From Polyangiaceae bacterium (lineage in GTDB: Bacteria > Myxococcota_A > Polyangia > Polyangiales > Polyangiaceae), in NCBI GenBank assembly GCA_020633205.1, contig JACKEB010000015.1, forward strand, positions 405,087 through 469,086: 64,000 nt of DNA, given 5' to 3'. Shown in pieces: positions 25,869-33,217 of this stretch. Each line of letters starts with the position of its first letter. Positions within the stretch are counted from its first letter, which is position 1. Under the pieces are notes generated by a model. That model did no database searches. It was not told where the DNA came from and was given only the letters and a program-made list of their open reading frames with translations. Position numbers and translations under genes: made by a program.

Positions 25869-28634
25869 CTAAACTGGTGGGGCGTGGCGCGCGAGGCGCT
25901 GGCGCCTGGCCTCGACTCCATCGAGCAGCTCGTAGGCAAATCGCCATGCGGCGCCTCGTCTCGCCACCCGCTGTTGGAGGAATCGAACGACGTCGGCAAG
26001 CTGCGTTGCGTCTTGTTCGAGCACCCGCAGCTGGTCCAGCAGCGCCTCTAGCGCTTCTGGGTCGGATTCGGCTGGCTCCGTGGACAGCAGACGGAGGGCT
26101 TCACGGAGCTCGGCCAGCCGATTCTCTCGTTCACCGCGTGTGGCGCTTGAGAGGTGCTGCTCGAGGCTCTTCAAGCACCGATCGCGGGCCGCTCCCCAGG
26201 CGCGAGTCAAGACCTCCGCTGGCCACGGGGCGGTACTCGCTCCGAGGCTGAGCAGACCTGCAATTGTTTCTCCGGGGATATGCCTGAGCATGCGCTCTTG
26301 GTCAGTGATCGCTTGGCCCTGCCTGAGAGACGTGTCGGTCGGTACGCTTTCGGCGTCGATTTCCGACGGTGCGTTGAGCTGCCACAGCTCAGCGATCCAT
26401 CGCCAGTGTTCTGGGGAGAGCAGCTCCCAAGGAACGCGAAGACCGCGCCCGGTTACCAGGCCGAGCAGGCTGTCGCGCTCGAGACTCGGCCAGATGCGCG
26501 CGGCGGGGAGCGCTCCTGCTTCGAACCAAGCGCGCCCCGCCTCCGGATACCCTTGCTCGGCCCAACCCTGGGCTGCGTGGTTGATGAATCGACTCCTTGC
26601 TTCCGGCGTCTCGAGGGCGCGCAACACGCGGTCGAATAGCTCCGGTTTCCAAGGCGCGAGGTGTTCCGCCTTCAACGTATTCGCGCGGAAAGCCGCAAGA
26701 CAAAGCGAAGCTTGCTCCAGGTCGTGGGGAGCGTCGGGGGAACCGCCGCGGCGGTCGAAGAGCCGCAGGAGCATCTCCTCGCCGGGGCCGTTATTGGACG
26801 CCCGCAGCCAAGCCTGAACGGCGTCCAGGGCTGGGGCGAGGGAAGTACCATCGTGGGGTCGCCACGGATCGAGCCAGTGGCTGACGCTGCGCGGTTTCGA
26901 GCCAAGGCGCTCCGCGATTGCCCAAATCGCGACGTACCACGCACCTCGAGCGAGCGTGGGAGCATCGTCCACGAGGCTCTTGGGGTGCTCCAAGCGGGGC
27001 AGTGGTGGACCGTTTGGGACTTCGATCGCCAGCTCCGCCTGCTCCTCGTAGAGGCCCCGTAGTAGCTCCAGGCTCACCTCGCGAAGCAACTCGGGGTTGA
27101 GGCCTATCACCCGGACCAAGCACTCCACTGCCGCCGCGTAGGCAGGGCTGTCCCTCGCCTCGAGTTCCAGAACACCGTCCACGATCGGATCGGGGTCTTG
27201 CTCGAGCCGTACGTGGAGCGCGTCGAGCACCGAGATCGCCGACCCAGGGCTGAGCAACGCCTCTCCCCACTCGAGTGCAGGCCGGCCCAGGAGCTGCCGT
27301 AGCGCGGCGCTCCGCGCGATGTTCACGAGCCACTGAGGGCCCAGGGAGAGCTCAGCACCGGGTTCGAGGTTGCGCAGCAACCCCCCAGCGCTCAGTGCCC
27401 GGAGGATACGAAACGCGCCCGGAGGAAGCTGCCGCGCAGCACGTTCGAGCTCCCGCACGGTGACGGGGGCACCGGCCCGTTGCAACGAGAGCTTCACCCA
27501 TTCGACGTCGACGCCGCGCGCTAGCTCAGGCGGAATCAAACGCAACCACTCGTCTTCGGACCTTGGCACATCAGCAGGGAGAGATGTTTCCGTAAGGCAT
27601 TGTTGGTGGATGCCTACAAGAATTTCTAGCCCCTGCTCTTTGAGCAGGCGGTGGTCGCCGGCCAGTTTTGCTACGCGGAATTTAATTGCCGCCCGGGCTA
27701 GCTGATTTAGGCTGCGTCCGCGGATCTGGCTGTGCCCGATCTCGTCCATTAGCCCGAGTAGCCCAAGCGCGGCGCCTAGGGTCGTGAGCACCCCTCTCTC
27801 CTGGGGCAGACCACCAAGCCATGCCAGCGCGGTGTCAACCCGGAGCTGGCTGTCGCTGGGTAGGCGCTCCGCGACCCAACCAACCAGATCTTCGATGTAG
27901 GCACTCAAAGGCAGACACCGCACGACGGTCCATTCATCGCTTTCCGGGGGGAAATCAGCGGCCACACAGATCTTCTCGCGAGGTGGCTGACGACGGATCG
28001 ATTCGCTCTCGTGGGCGGTGTGCAGCTCTACGAACACCGGACCGGGCTCTCGAGTTTCGGGCTCCGCGGCGCTCCAATCCCGAGCCGCGACCCAACGAGC
28101 GGCGCCCCGAGCTTCGAGCCAACGCCCCACCAGGCTGCGCCCAGACCCAGAAGGGGCCACCCACCACACGCGATCCCAGGCGGACACGCGCTGGGGTAGG
28201 AGCGGGATCCCAGGTGGAAGTGGCTCTTCCTTCAGGCGGAGTGCTCGTCCAAACGGAACATCGTCCAGCCTGACTGTAGCCTCGCCGGGGGCGCCAAACC
28301 CCTTCGACACGAGACAGTGCACCTGGATGTCGGCGACTGGTACCTCCAGCACCTCCGCCATCGTTTGCTGGACGGCAGGTCGATCGCGGAGCCAATCGAA
28401 GTCCAACTCCCGATCCAGTCGGCTGAACAGGGTCGCCAGGGAGCGAGGTTTGGGACGTGGATCCGCCGGCCATGAGGGGTGGGCGAGACAGCGCCGTGCG
28501 AGCTCACCAAAGCTCCGGGGCGGCTGCGTGCCGCGCTGCATCATCTCTCGCAACCAACCCATGGCCGAACAGCTGTGCAGTTGCAGACCATCAGTCACAG
28601 GCTCGGGATGAGCCACGACTGAACGTCTTTCCAC
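25869..28634 (-). CDS. Large soluble protein of unknown function with variant P-loop
   Basis: Up to 921 residues, no signal peptide or membrane segment, rich in Leu, Arg, Glu and Trp and mostly helical by appearance. Near the N-terminus LDRELDFDWLRDRPAVQQ looks like a conserved helical module. At about 160-167 APSGSGRS, preceded by hydrophobics (RVWWV) and followed by a helix, resembles a Walker A loop in which Lys is Arg; VFVELHTA further on could be a Walker B strand lacking the acidic pair. Possibly a degenerate STAND-type or AAA+ NTPase with a helical repeat array; I cannot name it. The start is GTG 28634 or ATG 28562, neither with a ribosome site. The inverted-repeat/DnaA-box region is immediately upstream. 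Confidence 0.75.
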   Translation of the reverse strand: MERRSVVAHPEPVTDGLQLHSCSAMGWLREMMQRGTQPPRSFGELARRCLAHPSWPADPRPKPRSLATLFSRLDRELDFDWLRDRPAVQQTMAEVLEVPVADIQVHCLVSKGFGAPGEATVRLDDVPFGRALRLKEEPLPPGIPLLPQRVSAWDRVWWVAPSGSGRSLVGRWLEARGAARWVAARDWSAAEPETREPGPVFVELHTAHESESIRRQPPREKICVAADFPPESDEWTVVRCLPLSAYIEDLVGWVAERLPSDSQLRVDTALAWLGGLPQERGVLTTLGAALGLLGLMDEIGHSQIRGRSLNQLARAAIKFRVAKLAGDHRLLKEQGLEILVGIHQQCLTETSLPADVPRSEDEWLRLIPPELARGVDVEWVKLSLQRAGAPVTVRELERAARQLPPGAFRILRALSAGGLLRNLEPGAELSLGPQWLVNIARSAALRQLLGRPALEWGEALLSPGSAISVLDALHVRLEQDPDPIVDGVLELEARDSPAYAAAVECLVRVIGLNPELLREVSLELLRGLYEEQAELAIEVPNGPPLPRLEHPKSLVDDAPTLARGAWYVAIWAIAERLGSKPRSVSHWLDPWRPHDGTSLAPALDAVQAWLRASNNGPGEEMLLRLFDRRGGSPDAPHDLEQASLCLAAFRANTLKAEHLAPWKPELFDRVLRALETPEARSRFINHAAQGWAEQGYPEAGRAWFEAGALPAARIWPSLERDSLLGLVTGRGLRVPWELLSPEHWRWIAELWQLNAPSEIDAESVPTDTSLRQGQAITDQERMLRHIPGETIAGLLSLGASTAPWPAEVLTRAWGAARDRCLKSLEQHLSSATRGERENRLAELREALRLLSTEPAESDPEALEALLDQLRVLEQDATQLADVVRFLQQRVARRGAAWRFAYELLDGVEARRQRLARHAPPV

Positions 28635-28687
28635 TGGACAAATGATAAGAATTTAGAGAACTTAGCGCATCATATCCCGCTGAACTG

Positions 28688-28714
28688 TCGACCTGCAACT
28701 GATTTGCAGGTCGA
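28688..28714. repeat. Inverted repeat 1 (11-bp arms)
   Basis: TCGACCTGCAA (28688-28698) and TTGCAGGTCGA (28704-28714) pair perfectly around a 5-base centre. Contains two of five copies of the word CCTGCAA/TTGCAGG. Operator or iteron character is inferred. Confidence 0.75.
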
Positions 28715-28715
28715 A

Positions 28716-28737
28716 TGCAGGTTGCACGCAACCTGCA
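28716..28737. repeat. Inverted repeat 2 (10-bp arms)
   Basis: TGCAGGTTGC (28716-28725) and GCAACCTGCA (28728-28737) pair perfectly around AC. A further half-site CCTGCAA lies at 28742-28748, so half-site centres step by about 10-16 bases, roughly one helical turn. Confidence 0.75.
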
Positions 28738-28755
28738 AACTCCTGCAATCTGCCC

Positions 28756-28764
28756 TGTGGATAA
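28756..28764 (-). promoter_or_regulatory. Perfect DnaA box
   Basis: TGTGGATAA is the exact complement of TTATCCACA. It lies 8 bases from the CCTGCAA array. A single exact copy can occur by chance in a window this size, so only its setting makes it notable. Confidence 0.4.
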
Positions 28765-29131
28765 CCTGGGATTTCAAAGGCTTCCATGGGGTATCCGGAC
28801 AGGCGTTCGGGAGGACCGGACCATCTGAGCGCCGTGAGAGTGGGGTTCAGGCTTCACATCGCTTTCCGATCCCCCGACGGGCGGCAGGTCTCGGTTCTAG
28901 GGATGAAGCGGGCCATGTGGAACGCGCCCTTCGATCCTGGACGGCCGACCAGTCCCACAGCTTTTCCACAGAACTGTGTGTATGTGCAGTGGTGGCGCCC
29001 GGCCTCGGGCTCGTTGCACGCCACCCTCGCTTTGCTGGCTCGCGGACAATGCTGGGCACACCCCGACCGTCCCAGCGGGTTGCCTCGGGGGCCAGGGACG
29101 AAACTCCACTGCCGGGCGCGCCTCTTCCACC

Positions 29132-29220
29132 CCCAGGCCCCAAACATACGTTTTCGTATGATTCGCCTTCGGGCCTGGGTTCCCCGTCACACTGGCCTCT
29201 TCGGGGGCGCGGTGCCCGAA
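29132..29220 (+). promoter_or_regulatory. Nested RNA stems in the leader of the 29249 gene
   Basis: CCCAGGCCC (29132-29140) pairs with GGGCCTGGG (29171-29179), enclosing a 6-bp hairpin CATACG-TTTT-CGTATG (29145-29160). A second stem, TTCGGG/CCCGAA, spans 29200-29220. The block ends 28 bases before the GTG start, so it may be a regulatory leader; a terminator for an unseen transcript is the alternative. Confidence 0.4.
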
Positions 29221-29248
29221 CCGCAGCGTTTCCGGCTACCATCCTGCT

Positions 29249-29920
29249 GTGGAGCTCAGGCCAGGCAACTCTCCGCCCACGCCGTACCCCAAACCCCCGT
29301 GGGACACGAGCGGGCGGGCCGTCTTTTTGCCCTACGTGACGGCGCGCCGCGATCTAGAGTTGCCGCGCGGATTCGAACCAGTAGCGTTGCGAGGCCGCTG
29401 CATGGGGCTCTTGGCGTACGTGGTGTACGAGCCGCCATCCCCGCTCACCTATCATGAGCTGATTTGGATGCCCTGCATGGTGCAGGTGAGGCGCAATAAC
29501 CGCACGATTCGCGGCTATTTCGTGAGTTTTATGTACGTTGACGACGACACCACCCTGCGCGCCGGCCGGGAGCTCTGGGCGTTGCCCAAGACGTGGGCAA
29601 ACTTCGAGGATTCGAAGGGTCAGGTCGCGGTAAGCGCCGACGACGGCACGCAGTTGCGGCTCGAGTACGCATCGCGCCTGCCTACGTTGCCCGCGAAGAG
29701 CAGGATGGCGACGCTTCAGAGTTCGAACGATGGCGTGGTGCAGTTTCGCGCGGAAATGTCTGGGAAGGGCCGCCCTTGTCGTGCGTCAGTGTCCGATTTT
29801 GACTCCGAGCAGAGCGGCTGGCGTAGTTTCAAGAGCGCGCGTCGACTTGGGCCAATGGCGGTTGAGCTTACGCGCTTTCGTTCGCTGATGATGGCGCCAA
29901 ATCTGCTGAATATCGGCTAA
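29249..29920 (+). CDS. Acetoacetate decarboxylase-like protein
   Basis: 223 residues of the acetoacetate decarboxylase (ADC) fold: HELIWMPCMV, GYFVSFMYVDDDTTLRAGRELW and ALPKTWA match the family pattern in which GREIxGFPKK carries the Schiff-base lysine. Here the first Lys of that pair is kept and the neighbouring Lys, which lowers its pKa in true decarboxylases, is Thr. Members without the pair often act on other beta-keto or cyclic substrates, so the reaction is uncertain. GTG 29249 is the family-consistent start and lacks a ribosome site. It is preceded by structured leader DNA and convergent with the methyltransferase gene. Confidence 0.75.
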   Translation: MELRPGNSPPTPYPKPPWDTSGRAVFLPYVTARRDLELPRGFEPVALRGRCMGLLAYVVYEPPSPLTYHELIWMPCMVQVRRNNRTIRGYFVSFMYVDDDTTLRAGRELWALPKTWANFEDSKGQVAVSADDGTQLRLEYASRLPTLPAKSRMATLQSSNDGVVQFRAEMSGKGRPCRASVSDFDSEQSGWRSFKSARRLGPMAVELTRFRSLMMAPNLLNIG

Positions 29921-29957
29921 ATTCGCTGTTCTTGGCGTAGCTGCGGGGCAGGTTCTG

Positions 29958-29994
29958 TTGCCTTGTGGAAAGCTGTTAAATTGCCGCGAGGTAA
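29958..29994. repeat. Two copies of the dispersed palindromic word
   Basis: TTGCC-TTGT-GGAAA (29958-29971) and TTGCC-GCGA-GGTAA (29981-29994) lie 9 bases apart in the short spacer between the convergent ADC-like and methyltransferase genes. These are the only exact copies outside coding sequence. Confidence 0.65.
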
Positions 29995-30009
29995 CGTAGG
30001 TCGGGTCGG

Positions 30010-30849
30010 CTATTCGCCTGTTCTGCGCCATATACTGAAGCCTTCCTTGCCTTGGCGCGAAGGATGGCTCTCAGAGACCTCTTCGAAGTGCTCCAGTTCG
30101 AACAGCCCTGTCTGCTCTACCAGATGCTTGCGGTAGATCTCGCGCGAGAGCGGGAATGGAGGTCCTTCGTGCCGAGCGACGTCTTCACCCTCAATCAGCG
30201 GATACATCAGCGTCAGCAACACGCCGTTTGGACGTAGGAGCGCAGCCAGCGCGTCTCCCCATGCACTTCGCAGACGTGGGGGCAGCGCGCAGAAGAACGT
30301 GTAGTCCCAGATTAGAGCGTATTTCCCGCGGTGCTCGGGGTCATTTCCCAGGCTGAAGAAGTCTCTACAAATGAACTCGGTCGAGCCCGCTGTGGGCAGT
30401 TTCGACTTCATCTGGGCGAAGCGCTGGGCGGCACTAGGCGCGGCGTCCAAGCCGACCGTGTGCCTGCCGGCGCTTGCTAGCGTCAGGACGTCGTATCCGC
30501 TGCCTGCCCCTGGCACCAGAAGCCGCATGGGTTCGTCGCTCCGCGGTGCCTTGTCGCTCCGCGGTGCCTTGTCGCTCGGCGGTGCCGCAACGCTTTCCAG
30601 CAAGCGGGTGATTTCCCCTTCGGCCTGCATGCGTCGCAGCAGGGGCGAAGACTGCCCCGCGTCCCAGCGCGTGCGGCCTTCTTTCCAGGCTTGCTCCCAG
30701 TCGACGTCGGTGGCCTCGGGCGCTTGCGCCGACGCTCCCTGCGGGTCGGCGACGGCCCTTTCTGCCCGAATCATTTTCGGGGTTTCGGCCACCCTCGAGA
30801 CGGAGGGCGGTGGCTTGTTTTCCGAATCGCGGTCGCTATCTCCAGCCAT
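30010..30849 (-). CDS. SAM-dependent methyltransferase, TPMT family
   Basis: 279 residues. A low-complexity N-terminal extension (about 1-48) precedes a thiopurine-methyltransferase-like domain: WKEGRTRWDAGQSSP corresponds to the family's N-terminal W...W..G...W motif, LLVPGAGSGYDVLTLA is the SAM-binding loop, and DYTFFCALPPRLRSAW a characteristic helix. It probably methylates a sulfur, selenium, tellurium or halide-type acceptor, as other bacterial members do. ATG 30849 is used. An 18-bp tandem repeat (SDKAPR units) sits in the loop before the SAM motif. It is divergent from the Cys-repeat lipoprotein at 30977. Confidence 0.88.
   Translation of the reverse strand: MAGDSDRDSENKPPPSVSRVAETPKMIRAERAVADPQGASAQAPEATDVDWEQAWKEGRTRWDAGQSSPLLRRMQAEGEITRLLESVAAPPSDKAPRSDKAPRSDEPMRLLVPGAGSGYDVLTLASAGRHTVGLDAAPSAAQRFAQMKSKLPTAGSTEFICRDFFSLGNDPEHRGKYALIWDYTFFCALPPRLRSAWGDALAALLRPNGVLLTLMYPLIEGEDVARHEGPPFPLSREIYRKHLVEQTGLFELEHFEEVSESHPSRQGKEGFSIWRRTGE
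30535..30588 (-). repeat. 18-bp tandem repeat (about 2.7 units) in the methyltransferase gene
   Basis: Two identical units gtcgctccgcggtgcctt and a partial third encode SDKAPR-SDKAPR-SDEPMR on the minus strand, just before the SAM-binding motif. Probably a surface loop of variable length. Confidence 0.85.
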
Positions 30850-30976
30850 CTGCTGCGTTTACCACGCCTCGCCGCTTCACCAGCTCGCGGCGAACGGTGG
30901 GCGAAAGCGCGACCCGCGAAGGCTCGCGCCGTCGCGACACCCCGTTTCAGCGCCGGGTGTGATATTTTCGGAGGTT

Positions 30977-33181
30977 GTGTTGCGAACTAGCCGCGCGGTG
31001 CGCTCCCTTTTCGCGCTGGGTCTAGGCCTAGCGCTAGCTTCGGCGTGCTCTTCTGGAGACTCCGGCTCCACCTCAGCCAACGGTGGATCAGGGGGTGAGG
31101 GAGGCGCTTCTGCTGGCGTGGGTGGCGTCGAGAACGACGCGAGCGCCGGGAATGCAGGTTCCGCTGGATTCGGTGCCCAAGGTGGCGCAGCTGGGAACGC
31201 TGGCGCGGGCGCCGTGGGTGGCGGTGGGAGCGGAGGCAGTGCGGGGAGCGCTGGAGCCACCGGTGGCAGTTCCGCAGGGCAAGACGCAGGCAGTGATGCT
31301 GCAGCTGATGCACCTGTAGACGTGACCTGCGCAAGTGACGAGAAGAGCTGCAACGGTAGCTGCGTCAAGCTAGACGACCCGGACTATGGCTGTGGCATGG
31401 GCTGCTCGCCGTGTCCCACGCCAGGTGCACTCTCCGTGTGTGAAGCCGGAGCGTGCAAGATGGTCGGCTGCGCCACGGGTTTTGCGAACTGCAACCTGGA
31501 CCTGAGCGACGGATGTGAGGTCGACCTCAACACGGATCCAGATAGCTGTGGCGCATGCGGCAACGTCTGTCTGGCGAACCATGGCACTGCGGGCTGCAGT
31601 GCCGGCAGCTGTACGGTGGCGAGTTGTGACGCGGGTTTCAACGACTGTGATGGCATCCCCGAGAACGGGTGCGAAGCGCGCACCACGACCGACCCGAAGA
31701 ACTGCGGCTCGTGCGGCAAGGAGTGCATGCCTACCCCCGGCGCGCAGGCCGTTTGCAACTCCGGTACTTGTGGAGAAAAGGCCTGCTTGGCTTTCCGTGG
31801 GGATTGTAACAACAACTCCCAGGATGCGTGCGAGACCAATCTCATCATCGACAACGACAACTGCGGTTTCTGCGGCAACAAATGCGACCTCCCGAATGCG
31901 GTGACGAAATGCGACGCCGCGCAGTGCGCGATCGAGTCGTGCATCGCTCCGTTCGAGGACTGCGACGGTGACCCGCGAAATGGCTGCGAGGTGGACACCA
32001 GCAAGCAGAACGCACTGCATTGCGGCGCTTGCGGCCGCGCTTGCTCCGGCGCCGGAGTGGCGACGGCGACCTGCAACGCGGGGGTGTGCACCCCGTATTG
32101 CGCCGCGGGATTTGGAGACTGCACGAGCCCAGCGTTCCCGGCTGCGGACGACGGCTGTGAGCAGGACGTGTTCACCGACCCGGACAACTGTGGAGCTTGC
32201 GGAAGCGCGTGCATGCTTCCCGGTGCGGAAGCTGGGTGCTCTGGGGGCAAGTGCGTCGTCGCGAACTGCGGCGCCGGCACGGGTGACTGTGATGGGGATC
32301 CTTTCAATGGCTGCGAGACGGATCTGCTCACGACGGAGGACCACTGCGGCGCTTGTGGTCGCCCGTGTTCGGACACCGGCGTAGCTTCCAAGCTCTGCAA
32401 CGCTGGTCTCTGTGTTTCCGGCTGCCTACCAGGCCTTGGCAACTGTTCGACACCGGCAGCCCCCGCGGCGGATGACGGTTGTGAAAGCGATGTGTCCGCC
32501 GATCCGCTGAACTGCGGCTCCTGCGGACGCGCCTGCGGGACAACTCACGTCACCAGCCTCGCGTGCACCGCCGGAGCCTGTTCCAGCAGCTGCGAGGCTG
32601 GCTTTGGCAACTGTGTCATGCCCGGGCCCGGAGCCATCGATGATGGCTGTGAGACGCCAGTCGATCAGGATGATGCAAACTGCGGCGGGTGCGGTAACGA
32701 CTGCACCCAGCAAGGCTCGCCGGCGGGCAGCTTGCGTTGCGGCTTCGTTACCGCAGGGCAATGCGGGTGTGTTGGCAACGCGGGACGCTGCAAGGTCGAC
32801 TCGGGAACGAATCCGACTTGCTCTGCCAGCTCGGGGCTCTGCATCTGTGGTGGGAATGAGTGCCGCCCCGGAGAGGCTTGCGTTGCAGGGACTGGAGGTG
32901 ACCAGTGCAGCTGCGAAGGCTCGGCTGCTTGCGGCGCCTCCGAAGTTTGCTGTCAGAGCGCTGGGGGCTGCGTGGACGTGAGCTCCGACCCGGATAACTG
33001 CGGAGGCTGCGCTCGGGCTTGTCCGACTGGCTTCAGCTGTAGCAGCGGAAGCTGCGGTTGCAGCGGCGACGCCAGCTGCAACGCGGGTAGCGCTGGCACC
33101 TGTAGCGCTGGTGTGTGCAGCTGCGGAGGGACTACGTGTGCTGCTGGCCAGCGTTGTCTGGCTGACGGGACGTGCGGCTGA
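30977..33181 (+). CDS. Large lipoprotein with eight Cys/Asp-rich NGCE repeats
   Basis: About 734 residues. A lipoprotein signal has ASAC (Cys24). A Gly/Ser/Ala-rich linker (about 25-115) leads to eight units of the form C-D-G-D-P-x-N-G-C-E-x-D-...-N-C-G-x-C-G-x-x-C, well known in surface and secreted proteins of myxobacteria, and then a Cys-rich EGF-like tail to the end. The Asp-rich loops could bind calcium and each unit is probably disulfide-pinned. GTG 30977 is 2 bases and TTG 30980 is 5 bases from GGAGG, so the TTG may be the true start. The frame stays open far upstream but that part is antisense to the methyltransferase gene. Confidence 0.85.
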   Translation: MLRTSRAVRSLFALGLGLALASACSSGDSGSTSANGGSGGEGGASAGVGGVENDASAGNAGSAGFGAQGGAAGNAGAGAVGGGGSGGSAGSAGATGGSSAGQDAGSDAAADAPVDVTCASDEKSCNGSCVKLDDPDYGCGMGCSPCPTPGALSVCEAGACKMVGCATGFANCNLDLSDGCEVDLNTDPDSCGACGNVCLANHGTAGCSAGSCTVASCDAGFNDCDGIPENGCEARTTTDPKNCGSCGKECMPTPGAQAVCNSGTCGEKACLAFRGDCNNNSQDACETNLIIDNDNCGFCGNKCDLPNAVTKCDAAQCAIESCIAPFEDCDGDPRNGCEVDTSKQNALHCGACGRACSGAGVATATCNAGVCTPYCAAGFGDCTSPAFPAADDGCEQDVFTDPDNCGACGSACMLPGAEAGCSGGKCVVANCGAGTGDCDGDPFNGCETDLLTTEDHCGACGRPCSDTGVASKLCNAGLCVSGCLPGLGNCSTPAAPAADDGCESDVSADPLNCGSCGRACGTTHVTSLACTAGACSSSCEAGFGNCVMPGPGAIDDGCETPVDQDDANCGGCGNDCTQQGSPAGSLRCGFVTAGQCGCVGNAGRCKVDSGTNPTCSASSGLCICGGNECRPGEACVAGTGGDQCSCEGSAACGASEVCCQSAGGCVDVSSDPDNCGGCARACPTGFSCSSGSCGCSGDASCNAGSAGTCSAGVCSCGGTTCAAGQRCLADGTCG

Positions 33182-33217
33182 GGCTTCGCTGTTTCAGCGG
33201 GTTTGATGGAGTGAAGA

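Larger units (their letters stand above)
28635..29248. other. 614-bp noncoding region: AT island, inverted repeats, DnaA boxes, RNA stems
   Basis: Contains an AT-rich stretch (about 28638-28678), two perfect inverted repeats, a perfect and a variant DnaA box (28756-28764 and TTTTCCACA 28962-28970), and nested stems ahead of the 29249 gene. Open frames across it have low-complexity Arg/Pro/Gly translations and I do not call them. Confidence 0.6.

Noticed and set aside
28635..29248. Chromosomal replication origin
   Set aside because: DnaA-box and repeat content are suggestive, but no dnaA, dnaN, gyrB, rpmH or parAB genes are in the window and only one exact box was seen.
28786..29457. 223-codon open frame in the noncoding region and the ADC-like gene
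   Set aside because: Arg/Pro/Gly-rich, no family similarity, out of frame with the supported ADC-like gene.
30371..30976. Upstream extension of the NGCE-repeat lipoprotein frame
   Set aside because: It is antisense to the TPMT-family gene and would bury the lipoprotein signal in mid-protein.
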